A stretch of DNA of 64,000 nucleotides from Streptomyces sp. CB02056 (GCF_001905545.1 NZ_LIPD01000006.1:248001-312000); one strand, 5' to 3'; positions 25,565 through 34,447 are shown, counted from the stretch's first letter. Numbers and translations are program-made. The notes: generated by a model from the letters alone, not told the origin.

Positions 25565-26689
25565 ATGGTGAACTTCCCTGACGATGTCCCCGGTTACCTC
25601 TCCATCAGGATGGCCGCCCCCACCGAGCCGGTGGCGGGGATGGCGGACGTCGAGGCGTGGACGGCCCGCGACAGCTATCCGCAGATCCTGTCGGCCGGGA
25701 GCAGGGCCTTCGGCGTCGCCCGTGAACTGCCCACGGGCGGCTGGGCCCTGCGCACCTCGATGGCCGAGGTCTACCCGCAGTCGGCCCGCGACGACCTGGG
25801 CATGGTCTGCCGCGAGCAGGCCGGCCGGGCGGAGCGGGCCGGCGACACCGCGGCGCAGCAGCGCTACCTGGCCGCGGCCGGGCGGCTGGAGTGGGAGAAG
25901 CTCGACGAGGTCGAACTGGACGTCCGCTACCGCGTGGTGCGGGCCGAACGGTACATCCGCAGCGGTCCGGACGGCCCGGAGCCGCCGCGCTCCACCGACC
26001 CCGACGACCACCGCAAGCGCCCGCTCGCCGAAGCCCTGGATCCGGCCGCCGGCTTCGTCATGGACCCCGCCCTGCCGACCGGGCTCTCCACCGGCATCCT
26101 CAAGACCGACCTCATCCAACTGGTGCCCACCGCACGCGACTTCCCGCCCGAGGTCCGCCGGGACGCACTGCGTTCCAGCACCACCCACCCGGGTGTGGTG
26201 CTGCTGCCGGCCGCCTTCGGCGTCGCGGAACGGGTCGACGGCCGGTGGCGTCCGGTCGGCGTCATGGACGCCCCCACCCCCTTCCGCGCCCGGGACATCC
26301 TGTCGATGCGGCTGCGCGTGACCGAGCCGGTCGAACGCCGGCTGAGCGACCGGCAACGGGCCCGCTACGCCGAGGCGGCGGACCGGCTCGAAGCCGAGCA
26401 GGGCTTCGAACTCACCGTCGAGGACCGGCTCCTGCGGATCATCCGGGTGGAACGCGCCGTCCGCTTCGGCCCGGACGGACCCGAGGGCCCCCGCCCCTCC
26501 GACCACGACCCCGAGGATCCGATCCTGGTGATGGACCAGAAGCTGCGAGCGCAGGGCATCGTCCCCGACGAGGACGATGACGAGCCGATCGTCCTCGACG
26601 AGTCCGCGCGGGAGTTCCAGCGCCTCTTCGAGGCCGAGATGGCCCGGCGCGGCACGCCGCTCCCACGCTTCGAGAACGACGAGGCGTAG
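25565..26689 (+). CDS. DUF5954 family protein
   Basis: This 374-aa soluble protein belongs to DUF5954, a family of unknown function I know only from actinomycetes. Recognisable stretches are ELPTGGWALRTS, WEKLDEVELDVRYRVVRAER and a partial internal echo, TVEDRLLRIIRVERAVRFGP, suggesting two related halves that share RxVRAER/RxIRVERA and GPDGPE. The ATG at 25565 (MVNFPDDVPGYL) is preferred, but no good ribosome binding site precedes it; GTG at 25538 is possible. The acidic C-terminus contains DEDDDEP. It ends at a hairpin terminator. Confidence 0.78.
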   Translation: MVNFPDDVPGYLSIRMAAPTEPVAGMADVEAWTARDSYPQILSAGSRAFGVARELPTGGWALRTSMAEVYPQSARDDLGMVCREQAGRAERAGDTAAQQRYLAAAGRLEWEKLDEVELDVRYRVVRAERYIRSGPDGPEPPRSTDPDDHRKRPLAEALDPAAGFVMDPALPTGLSTGILKTDLIQLVPTARDFPPEVRRDALRSSTTHPGVVLLPAAFGVAERVDGRWRPVGVMDAPTPFRARDILSMRLRVTEPVERRLSDRQRARYAEAADRLEAEQGFELTVEDRLLRIIRVERAVRFGPDGPEGPRPSDHDPEDPILVMDQKLRAQGIVPDEDDDEPIVLDESAREFQRLFEAEMARRGTPLPRFENDEA

Positions 26690-26730
26690 GACGGGCCCAC
26701 CCCGTCGAACACCCCTCCACCACCCTGGCC

Positions 26731-26757
26731 CGGGACGGGTGACCGGCACCCGTCCCG
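26731..26757 (+). terminator. Terminator hairpin after DUF5954 gene
   Basis: A perfect 11-bp stem, CGGGACGGGTG with CACCCGTCCCG, closes a 5-nt loop 41 bp past the stop codon. Confidence 0.7.
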
Positions 26758-26823
26758 CTCGTTGCACACCGGGGGGTCATCCCAACCGCTCGGGGTGACC
26801 AAGGAGCCGGAGGTGCGCGCAGC

Positions 26824-28674
26824 ATGGGGTTGGCCGAGGGTTCACAGGACGGTTCGCACGAGGATGCGGTGAGCGGGCGGACCCGACGCCAGTTCCTCAC
26901 CCGCGCCGCCGCGTTGGGCGGGGCGCTGGCGGTCGGTCCCGCCGCCGGCGCCGCCTCGCTCCCGCGCGGCGCGGGCACCATCGCCCGCGGCGGCGCCGGG
27001 CGGACCGTGGCGGTCCTCGGCGGCGGGGTGTCCGGGCTGAGCGCGGCGCACGAACTGGCCGAGCGCGGCTACCGGGTGACGGTGTACGAGTACTACGCCG
27101 CGCTCGGCGGCAAGGCCCGGAGCATGGACGTGCCGGGCGGCGCGAGCGGTGGACGCCGAGCGCTGCCGGGCGAGCACGGCTTCCGGTTCTTCCCCGGCTT
27201 CTACCGCAACCTGCCGGACACCCTGCGCCGCATCCCCTACCCGGGCAACCCCGGCGGCGTCCACGACAACCTGCGCGACGCCACCCAGGCGCTGCTGTCC
27301 TTCGACGCCCCGCGCCCGGGCCTGCTGCTCCCGTTCCGGACCCTCACCCGCCGCCCGCTCGACCTGGGCGACCTCGCCCCGGACGCCCTGCGGCGGACCC
27401 TGACCGGCGCGCTGGACGAGGTGCTGCACCTGCCCGCCGACGAGCTGGCCTACTTCGTGGACCGGGTCCTGGTCCACCTGACCAGCTGCGACCTGCGCCG
27501 CGAGCAGCAGTGGGAACGGGTGCCGTGGTGGGACTTCATCAGGGCCGGGCGAATGTCCCACGACTACCAGCGCCTCCTCGGGGTCGGCGTGTCCCGGGAC
27601 CTGGTGGCGACCCGGGCCGAGCAGGCCAGCACCCGTACGGTGGCCCGCACCATCATCGAGGCCTTCCTGCTGAACGGGCTGCTCGGGCGCGGCGTCGACG
27701 GACAGCTCGACCGGGTGCTCAACGGCCCCACCAGTGAGGCCTGGATCGACCCGTGGGCGGCCCACCTCTCCGCACTGGGCGTCGAGTTCCGGACCGGCAC
27801 CGAGGTCCGGGAGGTGCTGTACGGCGAGGGCCGGATCACCGGGGTCCTGGTGGCACCGGCCGGCGGCGGCGCCCCCGAGACGGTGCGGGCCGACTACTAC
27901 CTCAGCGCACTGCCGGTCGAGCATGCCCGCACCACCTGGGGCCCGCGCCTGCGCGCCGCCGATCCCCAACTGGCGCGCTGCGACGCGATCGGCACGGACT
28001 GGATGACGGGCATCCAGTTCTACCTGCGCCGCCCGCTGCGGCTGGTGCACGGCCACGCCATCTGCCTGGACTCCCCGTGGTCGCTCACCACGGTCAACCA
28101 GGCGCAGTTCTGGGACCGCGACTTCGCGGCCGCCTACGGCGACGGCACGGTGCGCGACTGCCTCTCGGTCTGCGTCTCGGAGTGGGACCGTCCCGGCATC
28201 CTCTACGGCAGGACGGCCAAGGAGTGCACCCGCGAGGAGGTCGCCCGCGAGGTCTGGGCGCAGTGCCGGCGGGCCCTCGACCGGCCGGGCGCCGGTTGGC
28301 CGACGGACGCGGACGTGCACTCGTGGTTCCTCGACCCGGCCGTCACCGGCCTGGGCGGGCCGGCCCCGGCCAACCGCGAGCAACTCCTGGTCCACCCCGC
28401 CGGCACGCTCTACCACCGGCCCTCCGCCGCCACCGCCGTCGGCAACTTCTTCCTGGCCGGCGACTACGTCCGCACCGACGTCGACCTGGCCACCATGGAG
28501 GGCGCCAACGAGTCCGCGCGCCGCGCCGTCAACGCCCTCCTGGACGCCGACGGTTCGCCCGCCGAACGCTGCCGGATCCAGCTGCTCTTCCGTCCCCCTG
28601 AGCTGGAGCCCCTCAAGCTGGTCGACGAGGCCCGCTACCGCCTCGGCCTGCCGAACACCTTCGACCTCGGCTGA
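26824..28674 (+). CDS. Tat-exported FAD-dependent oxidoreductase
   Basis: This 616-aa flavoprotein has a twin-arginine signal (TRRQFLTRAAALGGALAVG) followed by a Rossmann FAD site, VAVLGGGVSGLSAAHELAER, and an acidic residue ending the second strand (VTVYE). GEHGFRFFPGFYRNLPDTL and the C-terminal FLAGDYVRTDVDLATMEGA resemble phytoene-desaturase/hydroxysqualene-dehydroxylase-like amine-oxidase-fold enzymes. It probably folds with FAD in the cytoplasm and is then exported. The substrate is unknown, and no carotenoid or hopanoid genes are nearby. The ATG is chosen because GGAGG lies 10 nt upstream. Confidence 0.85.
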   Translation: MGLAEGSQDGSHEDAVSGRTRRQFLTRAAALGGALAVGPAAGAASLPRGAGTIARGGAGRTVAVLGGGVSGLSAAHELAERGYRVTVYEYYAALGGKARSMDVPGGASGGRRALPGEHGFRFFPGFYRNLPDTLRRIPYPGNPGGVHDNLRDATQALLSFDAPRPGLLLPFRTLTRRPLDLGDLAPDALRRTLTGALDEVLHLPADELAYFVDRVLVHLTSCDLRREQQWERVPWWDFIRAGRMSHDYQRLLGVGVSRDLVATRAEQASTRTVARTIIEAFLLNGLLGRGVDGQLDRVLNGPTSEAWIDPWAAHLSALGVEFRTGTEVREVLYGEGRITGVLVAPAGGGAPETVRADYYLSALPVEHARTTWGPRLRAADPQLARCDAIGTDWMTGIQFYLRRPLRLVHGHAICLDSPWSLTTVNQAQFWDRDFAAAYGDGTVRDCLSVCVSEWDRPGILYGRTAKECTREEVAREVWAQCRRALDRPGAGWPTDADVHSWFLDPAVTGLGGPAPANREQLLVHPAGTLYHRPSAATAVGNFFLAGDYVRTDVDLATMEGANESARRAVNALLDADGSPAERCRIQLLFRPPELEPLKLVDEARYRLGLPNTFDLG

Positions 28675-28739
28675 CCCGGCCCGCCCGGACACAAGGGTAC
28701 GGAGCGGCGGCGATCCAACAGGTCCCGCGCGGGCGTTCC

Positions 28740-30023
28740 CTACCCAGCGGTGGCCGGCGCCTCCAACTCTTTCCGGCGCTGCTCGTACCGCGAGGGCGCG
28801 CCGAGTATCCAGGACCAGGCCTCGTACTCGTCGACGGTCCCGACCCGGGCGGCGCCGTCGACGCAGCGCGGATCGTCCCGTTCGGCGAGTCCGAAGACGG
28901 CCCAGATGCGGGTCACCTGGTCCTCGTCGTCGAGCAGTTCGGCGAGGACCTCGCCGACCGCGCTCGCCGGTTCCCCGCTCTCCGCGAGCTGATGGGCGAC
29001 AAGTCGGCGAACAGCGGCGTCGTTGTCCCGAGCCAGTACGCGCATGGCATCCAGCCCCTCGGACGCGTAGGTCCACCGCCCCGAACGGTCCGCGACCGTG
29101 TGCTCCAGGGTCGCGGGCACTCGGGCGCGCACCTTCGAGGCGGGGTGCGCGAGAAAGGACAGGCCGAGGGGCTCGATCCTCGGGTCCTCGTGCTGGCTCA
29201 GGCCGACCAAGACCTCGGCCAGGACGTCCGCGTGGTCCCCCTCCGCCGCCCAGTCGAGGAGGAACTCCAGCGTGCGCTGCTCGAACGGGCTCGGGTCGGC
29301 GGACATGGGGTCACCGAGGAAGAGGGATGTCAGGAGCTCCGCACCGAAGCGGCGACGCAGGGGATCGGGGTGGGACCGCAGTGCCACCGCGGCCTCCCAC
29401 GTCTCGTCGTCCTGCCTCTCGGCAAGCGTGCTGATGATCTCCCCCCAGACGGCGTGCTCCCGGTCGGGGTACGCGAGGGCGCACGCGCGGCCGGCCAACT
29501 CGTCGACTCCCAAGCGGAGTCCGAGATGCTTCTCGAGGAGAGTGAGGATTCCTGTGTGGCCGTCGCGGACGGTCGTTTCGCCGAGTCGGATCTCGTGGTA
29601 GTCGGTGGACCATTCCCTGTCCCGGACCCGGACCCACTCGACCGGACCCGAGGAGCCGGTCCGTTCCCGCAGCATGCCGACCGCGCCCGTCTCGTGCCAC
29701 TGCCGGGCACGTGCCAACAGTTCCGCGCGAGTGTCCTCACCGAGCAGCGCCGCCTCGCCGAGCAGGCCGTGGGCAAGACCGACGGAGCCGCTGTCGACGG
29801 CCCGCAGCCGCGGGGTGGTCCCATCGGGCAACCGACGGTCCACATCCGCGCCGCCCTCCACCAGACAGTCGGCTGCCAACGAGTCGAACGCGGCGATGGC
29901 CAGGCAGAGTGCAGGGGTTCCCTGCTCGTCGACGGCATTGGGATCCGCCCCGTCCTCCAGGAGCATCCTGACCGCGTTCTCGTCCCCTCTCCGCACCGCC
30001 GAGATGAGTGGATCCTCGCCCAT
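28740..30023 (-). CDS. Ankyrin- and HEAT-repeat protein
   Basis: This 427-aa soluble protein starts with two or three ankyrin repeats (about residues 1-110, including AVRRGDENAVRMLLEDGADP and LVEGGADVDRRLPDG). The rest is alpha-helical, with HEAT-like units (EGLDAMRVLARDNDAAVRRL and ASAVGEVLAELLDDEDQVTR). Such proteins act as protein-interaction scaffolds; no enzymatic motif is visible. It is alone on its strand here and no partner can be inferred. Confidence 0.82.
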   Translation of the reverse strand: MGEDPLISAVRRGDENAVRMLLEDGADPNAVDEQGTPALCLAIAAFDSLAADCLVEGGADVDRRLPDGTTPRLRAVDSGSVGLAHGLLGEAALLGEDTRAELLARARQWHETGAVGMLRERTGSSGPVEWVRVRDREWSTDYHEIRLGETTVRDGHTGILTLLEKHLGLRLGVDELAGRACALAYPDREHAVWGEIISTLAERQDDETWEAAVALRSHPDPLRRRFGAELLTSLFLGDPMSADPSPFEQRTLEFLLDWAAEGDHADVLAEVLVGLSQHEDPRIEPLGLSFLAHPASKVRARVPATLEHTVADRSGRWTYASEGLDAMRVLARDNDAAVRRLVAHQLAESGEPASAVGEVLAELLDDEDQVTRIWAVFGLAERDDPRCVDGAARVGTVDEYEAWSWILGAPSRYEQRRKELEAPATAG

Positions 30024-30058
30024 ACCCCTAAGCCCCCGTTACTCTCGATCGCCGGCCG

Positions 30059-30178
30059 TCAGAACAGCAGCAGGCCCGCAGGCGCGTGGTCGGCCAAGAG
30101 CTTCCACACGCCCCGGGCCGGAGCCAGGGTGACGGACAGGCCGACGATGTCGCCGCCCCTGGCGGGACAGTCTGTCAC
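30059..30178 (-). CDS. Possible 39-aa small protein
   Basis: A GTG at 30178 preceded by GAAGGA (6-nt spacer) opens a 39-codon frame, MTDCPARGGDIVGLSVTLAP then ARGVWKLLADHAPAGLLLF, starting 10 nt after the stop of the F420-type reductase. It has a hydrophobic C-terminus and no recognisable family. The spacing suits a co-translated microprotein, but GC-rich DNA yields such frames by chance, so confidence is low. Confidence 0.25.
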   Translation of the reverse strand: MTDCPARGGDIVGLSVTLAPARGVWKLLADHAPAGLLLF

Positions 30179-30188
30179 GGCCGGTCCT

Positions 30189-30842
30189 TCAACGGTCGGC
30201 CGTGATCGCCGCTCGGGCCTGGTCGGCGCCGACCACCTCGCCGTCGAGGCCGGACTGGTGCAGGTCCCCGCCGGGGGCTTCGATGCGTCCGGCGTCGGCC
30301 AGGCCGCCGGCCTTCACCGGGTCGAATCCGGCCGTGCGGATCAGCCGCTCGACGGCCGCCGCGGCGTGCTCGTCGTCGGTGGCGTAGAGCAGCGCGGCCC
30401 GCTGCGGGGTGCGGTTCGCGCTCGCGGCGAGCGCCTCGGCGGCGAGGGTGCCGAACGCCTTGACGTAGTGGGCGCCCCCGGGCAGGAGCGCGGCGACGAC
30501 GGACCCGGCCGACTGCCCGTCGGGCAGGGACCGCACCATCCGGCCCTGGTCGTCGAAGGCGATCGGGTTCGACGGGTCGACCACGACCTTGCCCACGAGC
30601 TGCGGCGAAACCTGCGGGATCAGCTCCTTGATGGTGTCGAGCCAGACGGCGAACACGACGGTGTCGGCCTCGGCGACGGCGTCCCGGACGGTGGCGGTGT
30701 GCGCGAGCGGTCCGAGCTCGTCCGCCAGCTCCTGGGCCCGCGACGCGCTCTTCCCCGTCAGGACGATGTGCTCTCCTCCGGCGACCAGGTGCCGGGCGAC
30801 AGCGCCGCCGATGTTGCCCACGCCCACGATTGCGGTGGTCAT
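30189..30842 (-). CDS. NADPH-dependent F420 reductase-like oxidoreductase
   Basis: This 217-aa Rossmann protein opens with TTAIVGVGNIGGAVARHLV (dinucleotide site) and contains VVVDPSNPIAFD and AHYVKAFGTLAAEAL, typical of the NADP:F420 oxidoreductase-like family. The family transfers hydride between NADPH and F420, although many members have unknown acceptors. The GGAAGGCTGAGG stretch precedes the ATG. A possible small ORF follows. Confidence 0.85.
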   Translation of the reverse strand: MTTAIVGVGNIGGAVARHLVAGGEHIVLTGKSASRAQELADELGPLAHTATVRDAVAEADTVVFAVWLDTIKELIPQVSPQLVGKVVVDPSNPIAFDDQGRMVRSLPDGQSAGSVVAALLPGGAHYVKAFGTLAAEALAASANRTPQRAALLYATDDEHAAAAVERLIRTAGFDPVKAGGLADAGRIEAPGGDLHQSGLDGEVVGADQARAAITADR

Positions 30843-30986
30843 GTTCCTCAGCCTTCCTCTCCGCGAATGTAGGGGTCAGGTGTTCCTCGGATGCCCCGGA
30901 GGTTGTCGGGCAGTAGCCCGAATGCCTGAGACGCCACCCGGTCGAGGGTGGTGGGGTTCCCGGCGGCGAGGCGGGTCCGGTGGCTC

Positions 30987-31190
30987 CTACGCGCGGCCGC
31001 TGTGCGGCCAGCCCTGGGCGTCGAACACGGCGGTGGGGTCGAGGTAGTCGCGCCAGTGCGCCACCTTGCGGTCCCTGACGGTCACGACGGAGACGAAGCG
31101 GTTGTCGTAGGGCCGCCCGGTGAGCCGGCGCAGCACCAGAGCGTAGTCGGCGGGGGTACCGGCGGCGACCGCGCCGTCGACCACGTCTCC
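30987..31190 (-). pseudogene. C-terminal remnant of a SnoaL/NTF2-like protein
   Basis: The last ~68 codons of a SnoaL-type NTF2-fold protein are present (TPADYALVLRRLTGRPYDNR then FVSVVTVRDRKVAHWRDYLD and PTAVFDAQGWP). The N-terminal half expected in this family is absent in all frames upstream, where the next intact gene starts in the other direction at 31284. This looks like a 5'-truncated pseudogene. Confidence 0.6.
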
Positions 31191-31283
31191 TGGTCGGTGT
31201 CCTCGTGGCGGACGGGGCGCGGTTGAGGAGCCCGGCCTCCGGTGCTCTGATTCAGGTGTCGCACCCGTCCGGAGGGAGTCACC

Positions 31284-31751
31284 GTGTCGCCCCACGATCC
31301 GATCCCGCCCCAGGAGGCCGCGGACCGGCTGGCCATCCGGGAGCTCGTCGACGCCTACGCGCACTGCGCCGACCGCCGTGACGCCGAGGGGCAGATGGCC
31401 CTGTTCACCGAGGACACCCGCTTCCTGGTCTTCATGGACGCCACCGCGGCCGAGCCGACCCAGGAACTGCGCGGCCGCGACGCCCTGGCCCCGGTCTTCG
31501 ACAACCTGAACACCTACCGGGCCACCACCCACTTCAACGGGCAGAGCACCGTGGTCCTGGACGGCGACCGGGCGAGCGGCGAGAGCTACTGCCTGGCCCA
31601 CCACGTCTCCTACGGCACGGACGCCGAGCGGTCGATCATGATCGCCTCGATCCGCTACCTGGACCGGTTCGTCAAGCGCGACGGGGAGTGGTTCTTCGCC
31701 GAACGACGGCTGATGGTCGACTGGACCGAGACCCGCCCCAGCACCCCCTGA
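31284..31751 (+). CDS. SnoaL-like NTF2-fold protein
   Basis: This 155-aa protein has the alpha+beta-barrel signature of SnoaL_4-type proteins: IRELVDAYAHCADRRDAEGQ, MALFTEDTRFLV, and RYLDRFVKRDGEWFFAERRL. Members include small ketosteroid-isomerase-like and dehydratase-like enzymes as well as proteins with no known reaction. GGAGGGAG precedes the GTG start. It is convergent with the SDR gene 35 bp downstream and divergent from a remnant of a related NTF2-fold protein. Confidence 0.85.
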   Translation: MSPHDPIPPQEAADRLAIRELVDAYAHCADRRDAEGQMALFTEDTRFLVFMDATAAEPTQELRGRDALAPVFDNLNTYRATTHFNGQSTVVLDGDRASGESYCLAHHVSYGTDAERSIMIASIRYLDRFVKRDGEWFFAERRLMVDWTETRPSTP

Positions 31752-31786
31752 AGCAGGCAGGCCGGGGCGCGGCGGGCCTCGTCCCG

Positions 31787-32530
31787 TCAGGCGAGGAATC
31801 CGCCGTCGACGGCGAGGTGGCTGCCGTTGACGTAGGCGGCGTCGTCCGACAGCAGGAACGCAATGGCGGTGGCGATCTCGCGCCCGGTGCCGACCCGGCC
31901 CATGGGGATGCCGGTCCCGGCGACCCGCCTGGTGCCCTCGGGGTTGGCCCGGGTCATCTCGGTGTCGATGACGCCGGGTTGGAGTTCGTTGACGCGCACC
32001 CCCTGGCCGCCGAACTGGATCGCGGCGGTGCGGGTCAGGCCGCGGATGCCGTGCTTGGCGCTGGAGTACTCGGCGGTGGGGCCGCCGCGGTCGGCGAACA
32101 CGCTGGAGACGTTGACGATCGCGCCGCCGCCCGAGGCGAGGATCGCCGGGATCTCGTACTTGATGCCGTAGAAGAGGCTGTTGAGGTCGATGTCGACGGT
32201 GCGCCGCCACTGCTCGGGGGTCATGTCGGGCAGCGGGGTGAAGTCGCCGGAGACCCCGGCGTTGTTGACGGCGTAGTGCAGCGCGCCGAACGCCTCTACC
32301 GTGCGGGCGACCGCCCGCTCGTTGTCCTCGGGGCGGCTGACGTCACCGGGGACGGCGAGGGCCCGCCCGCCCGCGGCGGTGATCTCGGCGACCACCTCGG
32401 CGAGCCGGTGCTCGCGGCGGCCGACGACGGTGACGGCGGCGCCGCGCCGCGCCAGCAGGAGCGCGGTGGCGCGGCCCATGCCCGAGCCGGCGCCGGTGAC
32501 CAGTGCGGCCTTGCCGTGGAACGGTCGCAT
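31787..32530 (-). CDS. Short-chain dehydrogenase/reductase
   Basis: This 247-aa classical SDR has cofactor motif TGAGSGMG, NNAG (AVNNAGVSGDF), the catalytic serine in VNVSSV and YSSAK. The C-terminal DDAAYVNGSHLAVDGGFLA is the typical ending of 3-oxoacyl/glucose-dehydrogenase-like SDRs. It should oxidise or reduce a hydroxyl/carbonyl pair using NAD(P). It is the second gene after another SDR on the same strand, 53 bp apart, and is probably co-regulated by the divergent TetR repressor. Confidence 0.92.
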   Translation of the reverse strand: MRPFHGKAALVTGAGSGMGRATALLLARRGAAVTVVGRREHRLAEVVAEITAAGGRALAVPGDVSRPEDNERAVARTVEAFGALHYAVNNAGVSGDFTPLPDMTPEQWRRTVDIDLNSLFYGIKYEIPAILASGGGAIVNVSSVFADRGGPTAEYSSAKHGIRGLTRTAAIQFGGQGVRVNELQPGVIDTEMTRANPEGTRRVAGTGIPMGRVGTGREIATAIAFLLSDDAAYVNGSHLAVDGGFLA

Positions 32531-32583
32531 GTCCGGGTTCTCCCTTCGGGACCTTGGGACTTCGGGACTTCGCGGCGGGCGTC

Positions 32584-33459
32584 TCAGCCGTTGGCCGGCA
32601 GGTCGACGGGGTAGGCGGCGCCGGTGTCGGCGGACGCGGAGACGGCCTGCCAGACGGTGGCCTCGGCGAGCTGGCCGCGGGAGTAGTCCAGCGCCATGTC
32701 CGCGGCGCCGGCGCCCAGGAGCAGGTGGGTGGGCAGCCGGTCGGCGTGGACGATCCGGACGAGGATCTGCGCCGCGCGGTCGGGGTCGCCCACGGCCGCC
32801 CCGCCGCCGCGCAGGAGGTCGGCGAGGGCGCCGACGGTGGCGCGGTAGTCGGCGGGTACGTCGTCGACCTCCATCGAGGCCCCGGCCCAGTCGGTGGCGA
32901 ACCCGCCGGGCTCGACGACGAGGTAGCGGATGCCCAGCGGCGCGGTCTCGGCCGCCAGGACGCGGGTGAAGCCGTCCACGGCGAACTTCGCCGCCTGGTA
33001 GGAGCCGAGCCCCGGGGTGGCGCCAACGCGCCCGCCGACGGAGGAGAACTGGATCACGATGCCGCCACCCTGTTCCTTCAGCAGCGGGATCGCGGCCTTG
33101 GAGACGTGGTAGACGCCCCAGAAGTTGGTGTCGAACTGGCGGCGGAAGTCCTCCTCGTCGGCGGTCTCGACCGGGGCGAGGTTGGCGTACCCGGCGTTGT
33201 TGACCACGACGTCGACGGAGCCGAAGGCCGTACGGGCGGCGGCGAAGGCGGCCTGGACCGCGGCCGGGTCGGTGACGTCCAGGGCGACGGGCAGGACGCG
33301 GTCGCCGTAGCGGGCGACCAGGTCGTCGAGCTGCTCGGGCTTGCGGGCGGTGGCGACGACCCGGTCACCGGCCGCCAGGGCGGCCGAGGCCAGGGAGCGG
33401 CCGAAGCCGCGCGAGGAGCCGGTGATGAACCAGGTGCGGGTGTCGGTGTGAGTGCTCAT
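32584..33459 (-). CDS. Short-chain dehydrogenase/reductase (TetR-controlled)
   Basis: This 291-aa SDR has TGSSRGFGR, NNAGYANLAP, the catalytic serine in FSSVGGR and YQAAK, with a longer C-terminus than the neighbouring SDR. It belongs to the oxidoreductase group often annotated SDR family NAD(P)-dependent. The first gene of a two-SDR operon, it is divergent from a TetR gene across an extended palindrome, so it is presumably induced by the ligand of that repressor. The substrate is unknown. Confidence 0.92.
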   Translation of the reverse strand: MSTHTDTRTWFITGSSRGFGRSLASAALAAGDRVVATARKPEQLDDLVARYGDRVLPVALDVTDPAAVQAAFAAARTAFGSVDVVVNNAGYANLAPVETADEEDFRRQFDTNFWGVYHVSKAAIPLLKEQGGGIVIQFSSVGGRVGATPGLGSYQAAKFAVDGFTRVLAAETAPLGIRYLVVEPGGFATDWAGASMEVDDVPADYRATVGALADLLRGGGAAVGDPDRAAQILVRIVHADRLPTHLLLGAGAADMALDYSRGQLAEATVWQAVSASADTGAAYPVDLPANG

Positions 33460-33477
33460 GGATTTAGTGAAACACCG

Positions 33478-33516
33478 TTGCGCTAATAACGCAACGCCGG
33501 ATCGTTATTAGCGCAA
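33478..33516. promoter_or_regulatory. Nested palindromic operator between SDR and TetR genes
   Basis: TTGCGCTAATAACG (33478-33491) and its exact complement CGTTATTAGCGCAA (33503-33516) flank an 11-bp spacer. The left arm is itself part of the palindrome GTTGCG-N7-CGCAAC (33477-33495). An outer pair, TTAGTGAAAC at 33464-33473 and GTTTCGCTAG near 33521-33530, extends the symmetry. This fits a TetR-family operator, possibly binding two dimers, that controls both divergent transcripts. Confidence 0.85.
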
Positions 33517-33540
33517 CCACGTTTCGCTAGACTCGACGGC

Positions 33541-34266
33541 GTGACCGACTCCGACTTCCAGCGCGCCCGCACCCCCGAGGCCAAGCGCGCCCGCGAGGAC
33601 GCGATCCTCGCCGCCGCCGCACGCCTGGCCACCGCCAACGGCGTCCGCGAGGTGACCGTGACCGCCATCGCCGACGAGGTCGGCATGCACAAGTCCGCGA
33701 TGCTGCGCTACTTCGAGACGCGGGAGGACATCTTCCTGCGGCTCGCCGCCGAGGCCTGGCAGGACTGGTCGGCCGAGGTCCGCGACCGCCTCGCCGCCCT
33801 CACCCCGTGCGAGACCGCCGCGGACCCCGAATGGGCCCACGGAGCCCACTCGATCGCGGGCGTCCTGGCGCAGTCGCTGGTGGCCCGCCCGCTCTTCTGC
33901 GACCTGCTCGCGCACACCCCGTTGAACCTGGAGCGCAACGTCTCCCTCGACACGGTCCGCGCGTTCAAGGTCCGCGCCATCGCCGAGGTGGACGCGGTCG
34001 GCGCGACCCTCGGCTCCATCGCCCCGCTCGGCGCCGACCACGCCCGCAGCGTCGTCACCACCGCCACCTCGATGGCCGGCGCCCTGTGGCAGATGGCCGC
34101 CCCCGGCACCCGCCTGCGCGCCTTCTACGAGACCGACCCCGAGCTCTCCCACTCCGTCGTCGACGTCGAGCCCCGCCTCACCGACATCCTGGCCGCCCTG
34201 CTCACCGGCTACGCCGTCGCCGCCACCCGGCGCACGGAGGACGGATGGCCCCACGACACGCCCTGA
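33541..34266 (+). CDS. TetR-family transcriptional repressor
   Basis: This 241-aa regulator has an N-terminal helix-turn-helix (ILAAAARLATANGVREVTVT then AIADEVGMHKSAMLRYFETR) and a C-terminal ligand-binding domain of the TetR_C_17-like kind (WAHGAHSIAGVLAQSLVARP). The GTG start at 33541 lies 25 bp from the palindromic operator. It most likely represses itself and the divergent SDR operon. The ligand is unknown. Confidence 0.92.
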   Translation: MTDSDFQRARTPEAKRAREDAILAAAARLATANGVREVTVTAIADEVGMHKSAMLRYFETREDIFLRLAAEAWQDWSAEVRDRLAALTPCETAADPEWAHGAHSIAGVLAQSLVARPLFCDLLAHTPLNLERNVSLDTVRAFKVRAIAEVDAVGATLGSIAPLGADHARSVVTTATSMAGALWQMAAPGTRLRAFYETDPELSHSVVDVEPRLTDILAALLTGYAVAATRRTEDGWPHDTP

Positions 34267-34413
34267 CCCCCGCGCCGCTCCACCCCGGCCTCCGCCCCAC
34301 CCCGGCCTCCACCGCGCCCCGGCCTCGCGCCGGTGCACGGAGCGACCGGGAAGCAGGTGCCTGTCCGTAATGAACGATTGTGTTCCCTATGCCCCGGGGA
34401 TACCGTCGGTAGT

Positions 34414-34447
34414 GGTGAACGAATCCGTCCCCTTCCCGTCGTTCACC
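34414..34447. promoter_or_regulatory. Inverted repeat upstream of MFS exporter
   Basis: GGTGAACGA and TCGTTCACC form a perfect 9-bp inverted repeat with a 16-bp spacer, 23 bp before the exporter ATG. A third TGAACGA half-site occurs at 34371. This could be an operator or, in RNA, a leader hairpin. Confidence 0.45.
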
